64,000 nt of DNA from Moheibacter sp035515075. Lineage in GTDB: Bacteria; Bacteroidota; Bacteroidia; Flavobacteriales; Weeksellaceae. Below are positions 26,753-36,013 of the stretch, piece by piece (position 1 is the stretch's first letter; each line of letters begins with the position of its first letter). The notes below the pieces were generated by a model. That model did no database searches, was not told the DNA's origin, and was given only the letters and a program-made list of their open reading frames with translations. Position numbers and translations under genes: made by a program. Location: NCBI GenBank assembly GCA_035515075.1, contig DATJBZ010000031.1, positions 13,538 to 77,537 on the forward strand, given 5' to 3'.

Positions 26753-27538
26753 ATGAAATCCAAGGAAAAACCATTGATTCTTGTTACAAATGATGACGGA
26801 ATCACCGCTCCAGGAATTAGAGCTTTGATCCAAATGATGAATGAAATCGGCGAAGTCTATGTTGTGGCCCCCGACAGCCCTCAAAGTGGAATGGGACATG
26901 CCATTACTGTTGACTCGACTTTGTTTTGCGAAAAAGTTAAAATCGATGATGGACCGCAAAGCGACCGCGAATGGGCTTGTTCTGGCACACCTGTCGATTG
27001 TGTGAAATTGGCGATCAGTAAAATTTTGCCACGCCGTCCAGATTTGTGCGTTTCAGGCATCAACCATGGTTCGAACTCTTCAATTAACGTGATTTATTCA
27101 GGTACTATGTCTGCTGCTGTTGAAGCAGGCGTTGAAGGCATTCCCGCCATAGGATTTTCTTTGTGTGATTTTTCTTTCAGTGCTGATTTTATGGCAGCGA
27201 AAGAATTCATCCAAAAAATTGTTTTGCAATCTCTTGAACAAAAAATGTTGGAAGGCACTGTGCTGAATGTCAATATCCCTAAATTGCCCAAAGACGAATT
27301 AAAAGGCATCAAAATTTGCCGACAAGCCAAGGCTGTTTGGTCAGAAAGTTATGACGAAAGGATTTCACCAAGAGGAAGAACCTATTACTGGTTGACCGGG
27401 AAATTTGAAAATTTAGACAAAGGAAAAGACACCGACGAATGGGCTTTGGCAGAAGGTTACATTTCGGTGGTGCCCGTGCAATACGACATGACGGCATACC
27501 ACTGCATTGCGGATTTGAACCGATGGAATTTTGACTAA
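26753..27538 (+). CDS. surE: 5'/3'-nucleotidase SurE
   Basis: 261 residues. SurE hallmarks: ILVTNDDGITAPGIRALIQM (metal-binding Asp-Asp), SGMGHAITVD, ACSGTPVDCVKLA and SGINHGSNSSINVIYSGT with the metal-binding Asn. A cytoplasmic, metal-dependent nucleoside monophosphate phosphatase tied to stationary-phase survival in E. coli. Divergent from prc; ends at a strong terminator. Confidence 0.96.
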   Translation: MKSKEKPLILVTNDDGITAPGIRALIQMMNEIGEVYVVAPDSPQSGMGHAITVDSTLFCEKVKIDDGPQSDREWACSGTPVDCVKLAISKILPRRPDLCVSGINHGSNSSINVIYSGTMSAAVEAGVEGIPAIGFSLCDFSFSADFMAAKEFIQKIVLQSLEQKMLEGTVLNVNIPKLPKDELKGIKICRQAKAVWSESYDERISPRGRTYYWLTGKFENLDKGKDTDEWALAEGYISVVPVQYDMTAYHCIADLNRWNFD

Positions 27539-27570
27539 TTGAACAAAACGCATCAGAATTGACCCCACAA

Positions 27571-27600
27571 AAAAAGCCAGAAATCAACTTCTGGCTTTTT
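27571..27600. terminator. Bidirectional terminator between surE and hppA
   Basis: AAAAAGCCAGAA (27571-27582), 6-base loop, TTCTGGCTTTTT (27589-27600): a perfect 12-base stem between two convergent genes. Confidence 0.93.
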
Positions 27601-27622
27601 CATATTCTATGATTTTTTAACG

Positions 27623-30328
27623 TTAATTTTTGACCAATTTGATGTCAATTCGTCTGTTTTGCGCACGACAAACATCGGTATCATTTGCCTCACAAACAAA
27701 ATGCTGTGCACCATATCCTTCCGCTTGCATGCGGCTTTCTTCTACCCCCATTCGCATCAACATCTTTTTGACCACATTGGCACGATTGGCTGAAATCTTT
27801 AGATTTTCTTCGTCGTTGCCCACATTGTCCGTATAACCTCCTATTTTGATTTTGGCCTCAGGAAAAGCTACCAATATTTGGTGTAAATTTTTCAATTGCG
27901 ATTGAGAAGATGCAGACAATTTGCTAGAATTGCTTTTGAAAAAGACTTGGTTCAAAGTGATCCATTCTTTTTGCGCCAACAACCTGCTTTGCTCTGCTGC
28001 ATTGTTTAATTTTTGAACCAAAAAAGCTTCTGCTGATTTCCCGCCAACCGTTATGGTTGTAGCATCTGGCAACACCAAATCAATGCTTTCACCAAGATCA
28101 TACAAATAGTTGCCTTCTTCGTCCAAGGCTGATTCCACTGACAGTTCTTCCACTTCGAGCACTGAACTGACGGACGAACTGCCCAAAATAGGCGCTATGA
28201 CCAAACCAATCAAACAGGTCAATTTGATCAAAATATTCATCGATGGACCAGACGTATCCTTGAATGGATCGCCGACCGTATCCCCTGTCACTGCTGCTTT
28301 GTGCGCTTCAGAACCTTTGTAAGTCATTTCACCATCGATTTCAACGCCCGCCTCGAAGGATTTTTTGGCATTGTCCCATGCTCCACCGGCATTGTTTTGG
28401 AAAATTGCCCACAATACACCCGAAACCGTTACGCCCGCCATGTATGCACCCAAAGCTTCTGCCCCCATCACAAACCCAATCAAAATGGGTGAAACAATAG
28501 TCAAAGCACCTGGCAACAACATTTCTCGTAAAGCTGCTTGGGTTGAAATCTCTACACATTTCCCATACTCAGGCTGTCCAGTACCTTCTAAAATGCCCGG
28601 AATTTCTCTGAATTGACGGCGCACCTCTTGCACCATGGCCATGGCCGCTTTCCCAACGGACTGCATCGCCAAAGCTGAAAAAACCACAGGAACCATCCCA
28701 CCGACAAACAAAGCCGCCAAAGTTTTGGCCTTGAATATATTGATGCCATCAATTCCTGTAAAAGTGACATAGGCCGCAAAAAGCGCCAAGGCCGTCAAGG
28801 CCGCAGAAGCAATCGCAAAACCTTTACCAACAGCCGCTGTCGTATTGCCCACCGAATCCAAAACATCCGTTTTTTCTCGTACTTCTTTGGGCAAATCACT
28901 CATTTCTGCAATCCCACCTGCATTGTCTGCAATCGGCCCAAAGGCATCAATGGCCAACTGCATCGCTGTCGTTGCCATCATGGCAGAAGCCGCAATCGCC
29001 ACACCATAAAATCCAGCCAACTCATAGGATCCCCAAATCGCTGCAGCAAACAACAAAACCGATGAAAAAGTAGAAATCATCCCTGTTGCCAAACCTGCAA
29101 TGATGTTGGTCGCTGCTCCAGTTGACGAGTTTTTCACAATGTTCAACACGGGCTTTTTGCCTGAACCTGTGTAATATTCTGTAAAAACAGCAATCAATCC
29201 ACCGACCCCTAAACCAATGAGCGTTGCATAAAATACCTGTATTCTCGGAATCGGTAAAATGCCTTCACCAAAGAAACTCATGTACACCGTTTCTGGCAAC
29301 ATCCAATTGATCAAAAAATATCCTGCAATGGCGGTGATGACAATTGATGTCCAGTTACCTAAGTTCAAAACCCGCTGCACATCTGCCTCCAACGCATCCT
29401 CTTTGTTGGTTTTAACCAAAAATGTCCCTAAAATCGAAGCGACAATGCCCACGCCAGCAATCATGATTGGCAAAAGAATGGGCCCCATGCCATCGAAATC
29501 ATCTGTAAAAGCTTGTCCATTGACCGTCACAAAATCTCGGATCAAATAATTCCCCAACACCATCGACGCCAAAACAGTCGCCACATAAGAACCGAACAAA
29601 TCCGCGCCCATACCTGCCACATCGCCCACATTGTCACCTACGTTGTCCGCAATGGTTGCCGGATTTCGTGGGTCATCTTCTGGAATTCCCGCTTCTACTT
29701 TCCCTACCAAATCTGCTCCTACATCTGCGGCTTTGGTATAAATTCCACCGCCTACACGTGCAAATAACGCAATCGACTCAGCACCCAAAGAAAATCCCGC
29801 CAAGGCCTCCAAAGCAAACAACATTTCCTCATCAAAGGATTTCAATCCCACGACAAAATAAGAAGTGAAGAAAATAAAGAACAAAGACAAGCCCAAAACA
29901 GCCAAACCAGCCACACCCAAGCCCATTACCGTTCCTCCAGAAAAGGAAACTTGCAATGCTTTGGGCAAACTCGTTCTCGCCGCTTGTGTGGTCCGCACAT
30001 TGGCAGCAGTCGCCACGCGCATCCCAATATTTCCTGCCACAGCAGAAAAAACCGCTCCTGTTATAAAAGCAGGAACAATGAGCCAAGAGGTCGTTTCCAC
30101 AATCCGTGAAACGCCAAACAAGGCCAATGAAGCTACAATGACAAAAATCAATAACAACCGGTACTCAGCCGCTAAAAAGGCCAAAGCACCATCTTGGATA
30201 TTTTTTGAAATTGTTTGCATTCTTTCATTTCCTGTGTCTTGTTTTTTGACCCACAAATATTTTGTGAACATGAACAACAACCCAAGAAGTGAAAGAATCA
30301 CCGGAATCCATAAAGTTAATTCTTTCAT
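27623..30328 (-). CDS. hppA: Membrane ion-pumping pyrophosphatase fused to a C-terminal OmpA-like domain
   Basis: 901 residues. Residues 1-~740 are a membrane pyrophosphatase with ~16 helices and the substrate loops DVGADLVGKVEAGIPEDDPR and ADNVGDNVGDVAGMGADLFG, plus FGPIADNAGGIAEM and NAGGAWDNAKKSFEAG. GNTTAAVGKG carries Ala where K+-independent enzymes have Lys, so it is of the K+-dependent type; in this phylum such enzymes often pump Na+ or Na+/H+. After a linker (~740-785), residues 787-901 form an OmpA-like domain: VFFKSNSSKLSASSQSQL, GYTDNVGNDEENLKISANRA and AQNRRIDI. D834 and R849 sit at the spacing of the diaminopimelate-binding pair of OmpA. The fusion is unusual. Own promoter at 30358-30387. 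Confidence 0.93.
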   Translation of the reverse strand: MKELTLWIPVILSLLGLLFMFTKYLWVKKQDTGNERMQTISKNIQDGALAFLAAEYRLLLIFVIVASLALFGVSRIVETTSWLIVPAFITGAVFSAVAGNIGMRVATAANVRTTQAARTSLPKALQVSFSGGTVMGLGVAGLAVLGLSLFFIFFTSYFVVGLKSFDEEMLFALEALAGFSLGAESIALFARVGGGIYTKAADVGADLVGKVEAGIPEDDPRNPATIADNVGDNVGDVAGMGADLFGSYVATVLASMVLGNYLIRDFVTVNGQAFTDDFDGMGPILLPIMIAGVGIVASILGTFLVKTNKEDALEADVQRVLNLGNWTSIVITAIAGYFLINWMLPETVYMSFFGEGILPIPRIQVFYATLIGLGVGGLIAVFTEYYTGSGKKPVLNIVKNSSTGAATNIIAGLATGMISTFSSVLLFAAAIWGSYELAGFYGVAIAASAMMATTAMQLAIDAFGPIADNAGGIAEMSDLPKEVREKTDVLDSVGNTTAAVGKGFAIASAALTALALFAAYVTFTGIDGINIFKAKTLAALFVGGMVPVVFSALAMQSVGKAAMAMVQEVRRQFREIPGILEGTGQPEYGKCVEISTQAALREMLLPGALTIVSPILIGFVMGAEALGAYMAGVTVSGVLWAIFQNNAGGAWDNAKKSFEAGVEIDGEMTYKGSEAHKAAVTGDTVGDPFKDTSGPSMNILIKLTCLIGLVIAPILGSSSVSSVLEVEELSVESALDEEGNYLYDLGESIDLVLPDATTITVGGKSAEAFLVQKLNNAAEQSRLLAQKEWITLNQVFFKSNSSKLSASSQSQLKNLHQILVAFPEAKIKIGGYTDNVGNDEENLKISANRANVVKKMLMRMGVEESRMQAEGYGAQHFVCEANDTDVCRAQNRRIDIKLVKN

Positions 30329-30357
30329 AATTTTTTATCATAATTTTAACATACTAA

Positions 30358-30387
30358 CAAATATAGTATTTTCCCTAACTTATCAAA
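30358..30387 (-). promoter_or_regulatory. Bacteroidota-type promoter of hppA
   Basis: On the minus strand TTTG (30387-30384), an 18-base spacer, TATATTTG (30365-30358), then about 30 bases to the hppA ATG. Both elements match the consensus. Confidence 0.75.
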
Positions 30388-30466
30388 CGATTTGATAATG
30401 AAATGTTAGTACTAAAATTTACAATAAAAAGAAGAGCATTCGCTTTTCACAAAGCCAAAAGTTTTG

Positions 30467-33010
30467 TTAAAATGAGAAATCCATTCCAACCGTAATGCCG
30501 AATTTTCTGGCATCGGGCAAATGCAAATAATTGCCTCGCCAATTGAAATCAACGCGGATCGGACGGAAATTCCCAAAACCGATGTTTTCAATTCCAAAGC
30601 CATATTCAAAGTAAATTTGGTCTTTTGGTGCAAAATATGAAATGTCCGAACGGTTCATTTCGATGTTTTTTTCTGAAATTTCGCCCCATGCCGCTCTGAT
30701 GAAAGCGACTTCACGGATTTTTAATTTCTTGATCAAAGGCAATTTATTGAAAATCCAACCTCTAAAATGATGGTCCAAAATGAAAGTTGAATACGTATCG
30801 GTCAAAAATTCATAATAATTCAATTGAGAAAAAGTCCCTGGTACCAAACCATAACTCTCATTGCCTGGAATCACGCTCAACAAAGACAAAGGCACTGCAT
30901 TGAAAGTTTTCCCTGCTTCAAAAACCACTTCACTTCGCCCCAATGAACCGATCAAAATTGGCTGTTGGTACATGAATTGGATTTTGTCATAATTGAATTG
31001 ACTGTTGAACAAACCTGTAAATCCTTTGGTATATCGCAACAAAATGGTCGGTGCCAATGAGTTGTGCTCAAATCGATCAATGCCGTACTGTGAGTATTTC
31101 GCGCCAGGTCGGGCCAATAAAGTCAAGCTGATATTGGTATCGATTAAATTTTGGTTGACATTTCCATGTTGTTCATAACCGATGTTGAACAAGGAAGGAT
31201 CTGCCGAGCGAATGGTTTGGTAATTTCCGTCCAAACGCAAAGTAAAATTCGTCAAAGGTTCAATCGAAGTATAAATGTTGGTTTTGTTGATGTGGCTCAG
31301 TAAGTCGTTTCCGCCTTTGCTGATGATAGAAGAAGAAGCAAAACTCCGCGTCATGATCCCATCAGATGAAGTCAACTGCACGCCCAACTGTTCGATGTCG
31401 CGTTTGGTGCCCATTCCGATCTGAAAACGATTGTACTTGTTGAACATATAACGCGCTTCCACACCATATTTGAACTGACGATCTTTGAACCCATAGGCCG
31501 TGTAGCCCGCAATTCTCCATAGATCATTTTGAGAAAAATAAGTTCTTGCCCCCATTCTCAAACGCAAACCTTCAACGTCATTGAATCCAAATGCAGAATA
31601 TAAATTCCCTATGTCCAACACCTTGCCTACGTTGTAATAACCAGAGCCCAAAACTTCCACCGTTTTTACGATGCGCTGAAATTTAGGCACTTGCTGCAAG
31701 CTGTCCAACATTTCATAAATGCCTCCTTCGTTTTTGGACAAACGCTCGTGTCGTGCCTCACTCCAATAAGCATCATCTTTCTCATACGCGCCTGTCAAAT
31801 AAGGATCGTAATTTCTACTGTTGTAAAAATCATCTGTTTTGGGTTGATCAAAATCGTAATTCTTATACGACACCGTTCGGTGAGCAAACATTCCTTTGGA
31901 TTTGTCTTTTTTGTCCAACAAACTCATGTCCAACAACACATAATCTCTTTTGGGATAAAAAATTGAGTCATTGATCAAATCAAATTGATGGTACACAAAA
32001 ATGTCCCGCACAAAATTCACATCCATACTCCGTGTACTTTGCATCGAGATTTCTTTGACAGCATAACTTTCTGTCGCAATGTAGAAATCTCCTTTGAAAG
32101 TGTGTCCTTCTGACCTTTTCGGAAAATATTTGATGCGGTAACAATTGACGCCATCAATGCTCACCGTGTCTGACAACACATATTCGTACACCGAAAAACC
32201 ATCGCGCGCAATCGGACTCACGAAATTGATGTTGAAAAAATTCAAACGGTTGTTGTAAATATCGTAGTCTTTGTACAGGTTTTTAAGGGTGGTAATCACA
32301 ATTTCATTGTCCGCAAAGCCTGAGTTTTTATTGGCGATCAAATCCTTTCTTTCTCTTCTTGATGGCTGGTTCCTGCCATAAACTTTGTAAATGGACTCAT
32401 TTAAAAACAAAGGAAGAAAAGCTTTCCCAGTTACTTCAGAAGTGTCCACTTTTTCAAAAATAAACTCCATGTCTTTGAACACTTTTTTGCCTGTAAATGC
32501 ACTGTCAATGTTGTTCAAATCAAATTCCAACTTTTCATATTCCTCGTATTCATACTGAGGAACTTTTCTCAAACCATTTTCTTTTTTTCTTGCCCAAACT
32601 TCTCTCAAGATCGCATAAGCAGGATTTTCTTTTTTGTTTTTGTACTTTTTTCGTTCGTCTTTCAAGGTAATTTCGCCCAATTCTATCGTAGATCCCGCAT
32701 CCATCATGGCATCCACTGTCAATTCAACCACCAAATTATAATGGACTTTTCCCGTCAATTCAATTTCTTTGGGTTCAAATCCATCGGCCACAATTTCCAA
32801 AACCGTATCCTCCACCGCTGACTCCAAATAGAAGCTCCCATCAGAATTGGACAAAGTGAAAACATTGGCATTGGGCAAAGTCAAATCCGCATACGCGATG
32901 GGCTTCTTGGTTTGCGCATGAATGACTTTTCCTGAAATTTTCGTTTGCCCAAAAAGCATTGAAGTCAAGAAAAGAAAGACGATACAAATGAAATGGGAGG
33001 TTGGTTTCAT
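30467..33010 (-). CDS. DUF5686 / carboxypeptidase-regulatory-like outer-membrane protein
   Basis: 847 residues with a signal peptide (residues ~1-21, ending FGQ). Residues ~24-110 are a CarboxypepD_reg-like Ig fold (ISGKVIHAQTKKPIAYADLT), as at the N-terminus of SusC-like receptors. The rest resembles DUF5686: NPAYAILREVWARKKENG, a middle domain with YRIKYFPKRSEG, and many amphipathic strands ending in an aromatic terminus (GITVGMDFSF), suggesting a beta barrel. Probably sits in the outer membrane; function unknown. A single gene bounded by the hppA and pdhB terminator/promoter regions. Confidence 0.85.
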   Translation of the reverse strand: MKPTSHFICIVFLFLTSMLFGQTKISGKVIHAQTKKPIAYADLTLPNANVFTLSNSDGSFYLESAVEDTVLEIVADGFEPKEIELTGKVHYNLVVELTVDAMMDAGSTIELGEITLKDERKKYKNKKENPAYAILREVWARKKENGLRKVPQYEYEEYEKLEFDLNNIDSAFTGKKVFKDMEFIFEKVDTSEVTGKAFLPLFLNESIYKVYGRNQPSRRERKDLIANKNSGFADNEIVITTLKNLYKDYDIYNNRLNFFNINFVSPIARDGFSVYEYVLSDTVSIDGVNCYRIKYFPKRSEGHTFKGDFYIATESYAVKEISMQSTRSMDVNFVRDIFVYHQFDLINDSIFYPKRDYVLLDMSLLDKKDKSKGMFAHRTVSYKNYDFDQPKTDDFYNSRNYDPYLTGAYEKDDAYWSEARHERLSKNEGGIYEMLDSLQQVPKFQRIVKTVEVLGSGYYNVGKVLDIGNLYSAFGFNDVEGLRLRMGARTYFSQNDLWRIAGYTAYGFKDRQFKYGVEARYMFNKYNRFQIGMGTKRDIEQLGVQLTSSDGIMTRSFASSSIISKGGNDLLSHINKTNIYTSIEPLTNFTLRLDGNYQTIRSADPSLFNIGYEQHGNVNQNLIDTNISLTLLARPGAKYSQYGIDRFEHNSLAPTILLRYTKGFTGLFNSQFNYDKIQFMYQQPILIGSLGRSEVVFEAGKTFNAVPLSLLSVIPGNESYGLVPGTFSQLNYYEFLTDTYSTFILDHHFRGWIFNKLPLIKKLKIREVAFIRAAWGEISEKNIEMNRSDISYFAPKDQIYFEYGFGIENIGFGNFRPIRVDFNWRGNYLHLPDARKFGITVGMDFSF

Positions 33011-33030
33011 ACAGGTTTTGGGGCAGTAAC

Positions 33031-33060
33031 AAAAAAACCTTCTGATACATAGAAGGTTTT
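33031..33060 (-). terminator. Terminator of pdhB
   Basis: Minus-strand AAAACCTTCT (33060-33051), 7-base loop, AGAAGGTTTT (33043-33034), then T to 33031. It lies 14 bases beyond the pdhB stop and inside the leader of the DUF5686 gene. Confidence 0.85.
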
Positions 33061-33074
33061 CTTATTGAACTATT

Positions 33075-34055
33075 TTATTTTTTATAACTAACGGCTTTCG
33101 CTGCTTGGATCACTTGGTCAACGGTTGGATACCATTCTTTGAACAATTCTGCAGAATAAGGCGCAGAAACATCTGGTGAAGTAATTCGCTTGATTGGCGC
33201 ATCCAAATAATCAAATGCTTTTTGCTGAACCATGTAACTAATTTCTGAAGAAATGGAACCGTACGGCCAAGATTCTTCGATGACCACCAAACGATTGGTT
33301 TTTTTCACAGAAGTCAAAATCGTGTCATAATCCAAAGGACGCAAGGTGCGCAAATCGATTACTTCTGCTTCGATTCCGTCTTTGGCCAATTGCTCCGCTG
33401 CTTCTACAACCACTTTCATCATTTTCCCATAAGAAACCAAAGTCACATCTGAGCCTTGTCTTTTCACATCGGCCACGCCAATAGGAATCAAATATTCTTC
33501 TTCTGGAATTTCCATTTTGTCACCATACATTTGCTCTGATTCCATGAAAATCACGGGATCATTGTCGCGGATCGCAGATTTCAACAAACCTTTGGCGTCA
33601 TACGGATTGGACGGCACCACCACTTTCAAACCAGGTGTATTGGCATACCAATTGTCAAAAGATTGAGAGTGCGTCGCTCCCAATTGTCCAGCTGAACCTG
33701 TCGGCCCTCTGAAAACGATCGGAATGTTCCACTGTCCACCCGTCATTTGGTACATTTTCGCTGCATTGTTGATGATTTGATCAATGGCAACCAAAGAGAA
33801 ATTGAAAGTCATGTATTCGATAATCGGACGGCAACCATTCATTGCTGAACCCACGCCAATCCCAGAAAATCCACCTTCAGAAATCGGTGTATCGATCACA
33901 CGTTCTGGTCCAAATTCATCCAACATACCGCGCGATGCTTTGTAAGCTCCATTGTATTCTGCTACCTCTTCTCCCATCAAATAAACAGAAGGGTCTCTTC
34001 TCATCTCTTCGCTCATTGCCTCAGCAATGACTTCTCTAAACGTTTTTACCGCCAT
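33075..34055 (-). CDS. pdhB: Pyruvate dehydrogenase E1 component, beta subunit
   Basis: 326 residues, normal for E1-beta. Transketolase-type pyrimidine-binding domain: LMGEEVAEYNGAYKASRGML and DTPISEGGFSGIGVGSAM, with the Glu of SEGG positioned to activate thiamine diphosphate; GPTGSAGQLGATHSQSF follows. The C-terminal domain has VIDLRTLRPLDYDTILTSVK and VVIEESWPYGSISSEISY. With E1-alpha, E2 and E3 (not in this window) it makes acetyl-CoA from pyruvate. Transcribed alone from a consensus promoter. The 2-oxoisovalerate E1-beta family is the main alternative. Confidence 0.92.
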   Translation of the reverse strand: MAVKTFREVIAEAMSEEMRRDPSVYLMGEEVAEYNGAYKASRGMLDEFGPERVIDTPISEGGFSGIGVGSAMNGCRPIIEYMTFNFSLVAIDQIINNAAKMYQMTGGQWNIPIVFRGPTGSAGQLGATHSQSFDNWYANTPGLKVVVPSNPYDAKGLLKSAIRDNDPVIFMESEQMYGDKMEIPEEEYLIPIGVADVKRQGSDVTLVSYGKMMKVVVEAAEQLAKDGIEAEVIDLRTLRPLDYDTILTSVKKTNRLVVIEESWPYGSISSEISYMVQQKAFDYLDAPIKRITSPDVSAPYSAELFKEWYPTVDQVIQAAKAVSYKK

Positions 34056-34076
34056 AATTTTAATTCATCAAGAAAG

Positions 34077-34109
34077 CAAAAGTACAAAGTTTTTAGGAGA
34101 AATTACCAA
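34077..34109 (-). promoter_or_regulatory. Bacteroidota-type promoter of pdhB
   Basis: Minus-strand TTG (34109-34107), 22-base spacer, TACTTTTG (34084-34077), about 22 bases upstream of the ATG. Confidence 0.6.
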
Positions 34110-34221
34110 GCATTTTTTTTCACAAATGTTAAGCGCATTGAAATCTAAATGATTCATTCAATTTATACTTTCAAATCCACGCACGATTTGCGACCTTTGT
34201 CCACTGAAAAATAGGTGAAAA

Positions 34222-35388
34222 ATGAACAAAGGATTGTTGGCATTGGCTTTCGGAGGAATGGCGATTGGGATGACTGAATTTACCATGATGGGCATTTTGC
34301 CAGACATCGCCAAAGACTTGGACGTTTCCATTCCCAAGGCAGCGCACTTGATTGCCTTGTACGCTTTGGGCGTGGTCGTTGGCGCACCTACTTTGGTGTT
34401 GTTTTCTGCCAAATATCCACCCAAAACCATGTTGATGGTGCTGATGCTGTTGTTTGTTTTGTTCAACGGTTTGTTCACGATTGCCCCTTCTTTTCAATTG
34501 CTTGAAATTTCAAGATTTGCTGCAGGCTTGCCCCACGGCGCGTTTTTCGGGGTAGGTTCAGTCGTCGCAACCAATTTGGCCAAAAAAGGAAAAGAAGCCC
34601 AAGCCATCGCCACCATGTTCACGGGCATGACTTTGGCGAATTTGATCGGCGTGCCAATCGGTACTTACATCGGCCATCATTTTTCTTGGCGAATTACCTA
34701 TGCCATCATTAGCGCTTTGGGGATGGTGACTTTCTTGGCTTTGCTCATTTGGATGCCAAAAATCCACCACCGTTCCAGTGCCAATTTGTTCAAACAATTG
34801 AACTATTTCAAAAAATGGCAATCTTGGTTATTGATTGCGATCATTTCCATTGGTACCGGCGGATTGTTTGCATGGATCAGCTATATCGCACCGATGGTCA
34901 CCGAAGCCTCTGGCGTACATGCAAGCCGCGTTCCCATTATCATGATTTTGGTCGGATTGGGTATGGTCATTGGGAATCTTTTGGGCGGAAAATTGGCCGA
35001 CGCAGTCAATCCGATCAAAGCGACCATTTTTGGTTTTTCGGCCATGGTTTTGTGTTTATTGGTCGTGCATTTTACGGCACAATTTCATGCGATGGCTTAT
35101 GTGATGGCTTTCGTGACGGGCATGGTGTCTTTTTCAATTGGCTCTCCGATTCAAATGATGTTGATCCAAAATGCCAAAGGCGCAGAAACCTTTGCAGCTT
35201 CAGCCGGACAAGCGAGTTTCAACATGGGCAATACTTTGGGTGCGTATTTGGGTGGCTTGCCAATCACCATGGGATTGGCCTACGATACGCCTGTTTTGGT
35301 CGGTGTTGGTTTGGCTTTTATCGGAGTTTTGCTGACGATTTGTTTTTTAAAAACCCAACAAAAGATAGAGCCAGATTCTATGGTTTGA
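34222..35388 (+). CDS. MFS transporter, DHA1 family (AraJ/YdhP-like efflux)
   Basis: 388 residues with 12 predicted membrane helices. Typical DHA1 sequence: MGMTEFTMMGILPDIAKDLD-type first helix, AAHLIALYALGVVVGAPTL, FAAGLPHGAFFGVGSVVATN and NLIGVPIGTYIGHHFSWR (motif C region). Proton-driven export of sugars or drugs is known for relatives; the substrate here is unknown. Single gene. The ATG at 34222 follows a purine-rich GGTGAAAA. Confidence 0.88.
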   Translation: MNKGLLALAFGGMAIGMTEFTMMGILPDIAKDLDVSIPKAAHLIALYALGVVVGAPTLVLFSAKYPPKTMLMVLMLLFVLFNGLFTIAPSFQLLEISRFAAGLPHGAFFGVGSVVATNLAKKGKEAQAIATMFTGMTLANLIGVPIGTYIGHHFSWRITYAIISALGMVTFLALLIWMPKIHHRSSANLFKQLNYFKKWQSWLLIAIISIGTGGLFAWISYIAPMVTEASGVHASRVPIIMILVGLGMVIGNLLGGKLADAVNPIKATIFGFSAMVLCLLVVHFTAQFHAMAYVMAFVTGMVSFSIGSPIQMMLIQNAKGAETFAASAGQASFNMGNTLGAYLGGLPITMGLAYDTPVLVGVGLAFIGVLLTICFLKTQQKIEPDSMV

Positions 35389-35425
35389 ATCTCGCTCTTT
35401 TGTCAGTTCAATTGTTTCTTAAATT

Positions 35426-35869
35426 TTATTTGTCAATTTTTAAAAAATCACCGTTTAAGGAAAATTCAAGTTCCAATCCATTGTCCAATTCCACTTTTTG
35501 TTTGTTTTTTTTCAATTCCCATTCCTTCATAAAATTGTTCGGATAATTGGTTTTCACATAAGCAGCGATTTTGGCTGGAATCACACTTTCAGGCAATCGG
35601 CTTTTCGCATCAATGCTTTTGATCTGATTATTTTTATCAAATTCCAATTTCACATTGCCACTCAAAACAATTTCATATTCTTTGGAATTCAACTTATTTT
35701 CCATCTCCGATTGCAACACTTGGTGCTTGGGAAAATGTTGGCTTATGTAAGATTGAATGCTTTGAGGTAATTCGCTATATGCAACGATTTTGTCTTGTCC
35801 AAAGGCAAAAACAGCAGCAGTCAATAAAACGCCTAAAAAAGCGTTTTGAATCAATTTCAAATTTTTCAT
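35426..35869 (-). CDS. Exported PepSY-like (DUF2874) domain protein
   Basis: 147 residues with a signal peptide (residues ~1-24, AAVFAFG). The mature part holds two repeats of the PepSY-like pattern: ELPQSIQSYISQHFPKHQV... VKLEFDKNNQIKSID, then VIPAKIAAYVKTNYPNNF... LELEFSLNGDFLKID. Such small periplasmic proteins are common in Bacteroidota; their function is not established. It has its own promoter with an overlapping palindrome (35894-35915). Confidence 0.8.
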   Translation of the reverse strand: MKNLKLIQNAFLGVLLTAAVFAFGQDKIVAYSELPQSIQSYISQHFPKHQVLQSEMENKLNSKEYEIVLSGNVKLEFDKNNQIKSIDAKSRLPESVIPAKIAAYVKTNYPNNFMKEWELKKNKQKVELDNGLELEFSLNGDFLKIDK

Positions 35870-35893
35870 TTTCTTGATTTTTTAAGGTTAATT

Positions 35894-35915
35894 CATTTGG
35901 ATTAAACCAAATGTA
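35894..35915 (-). promoter_or_regulatory. -7 element with overlapping palindrome upstream of the PepSY-like gene
   Basis: CATTTGG (35894-35900) is inverted as CCAAATG (35907-35913) around ATTAAA. The right arm overlaps a perfect -7 element, TACATTTG on the minus strand (35915-35908). The position suits an operator; this is inference. Confidence 0.4.
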
Positions 35916-36013
35916 CAATTAGGCAAAACAAGTTTCTTGCCAAATTAAAAAACGCACTTTGCTAATTGAGCCAATGATGTTTGGAAAGTTATTGTTGAAA
36001 CACAATGCAAGAA

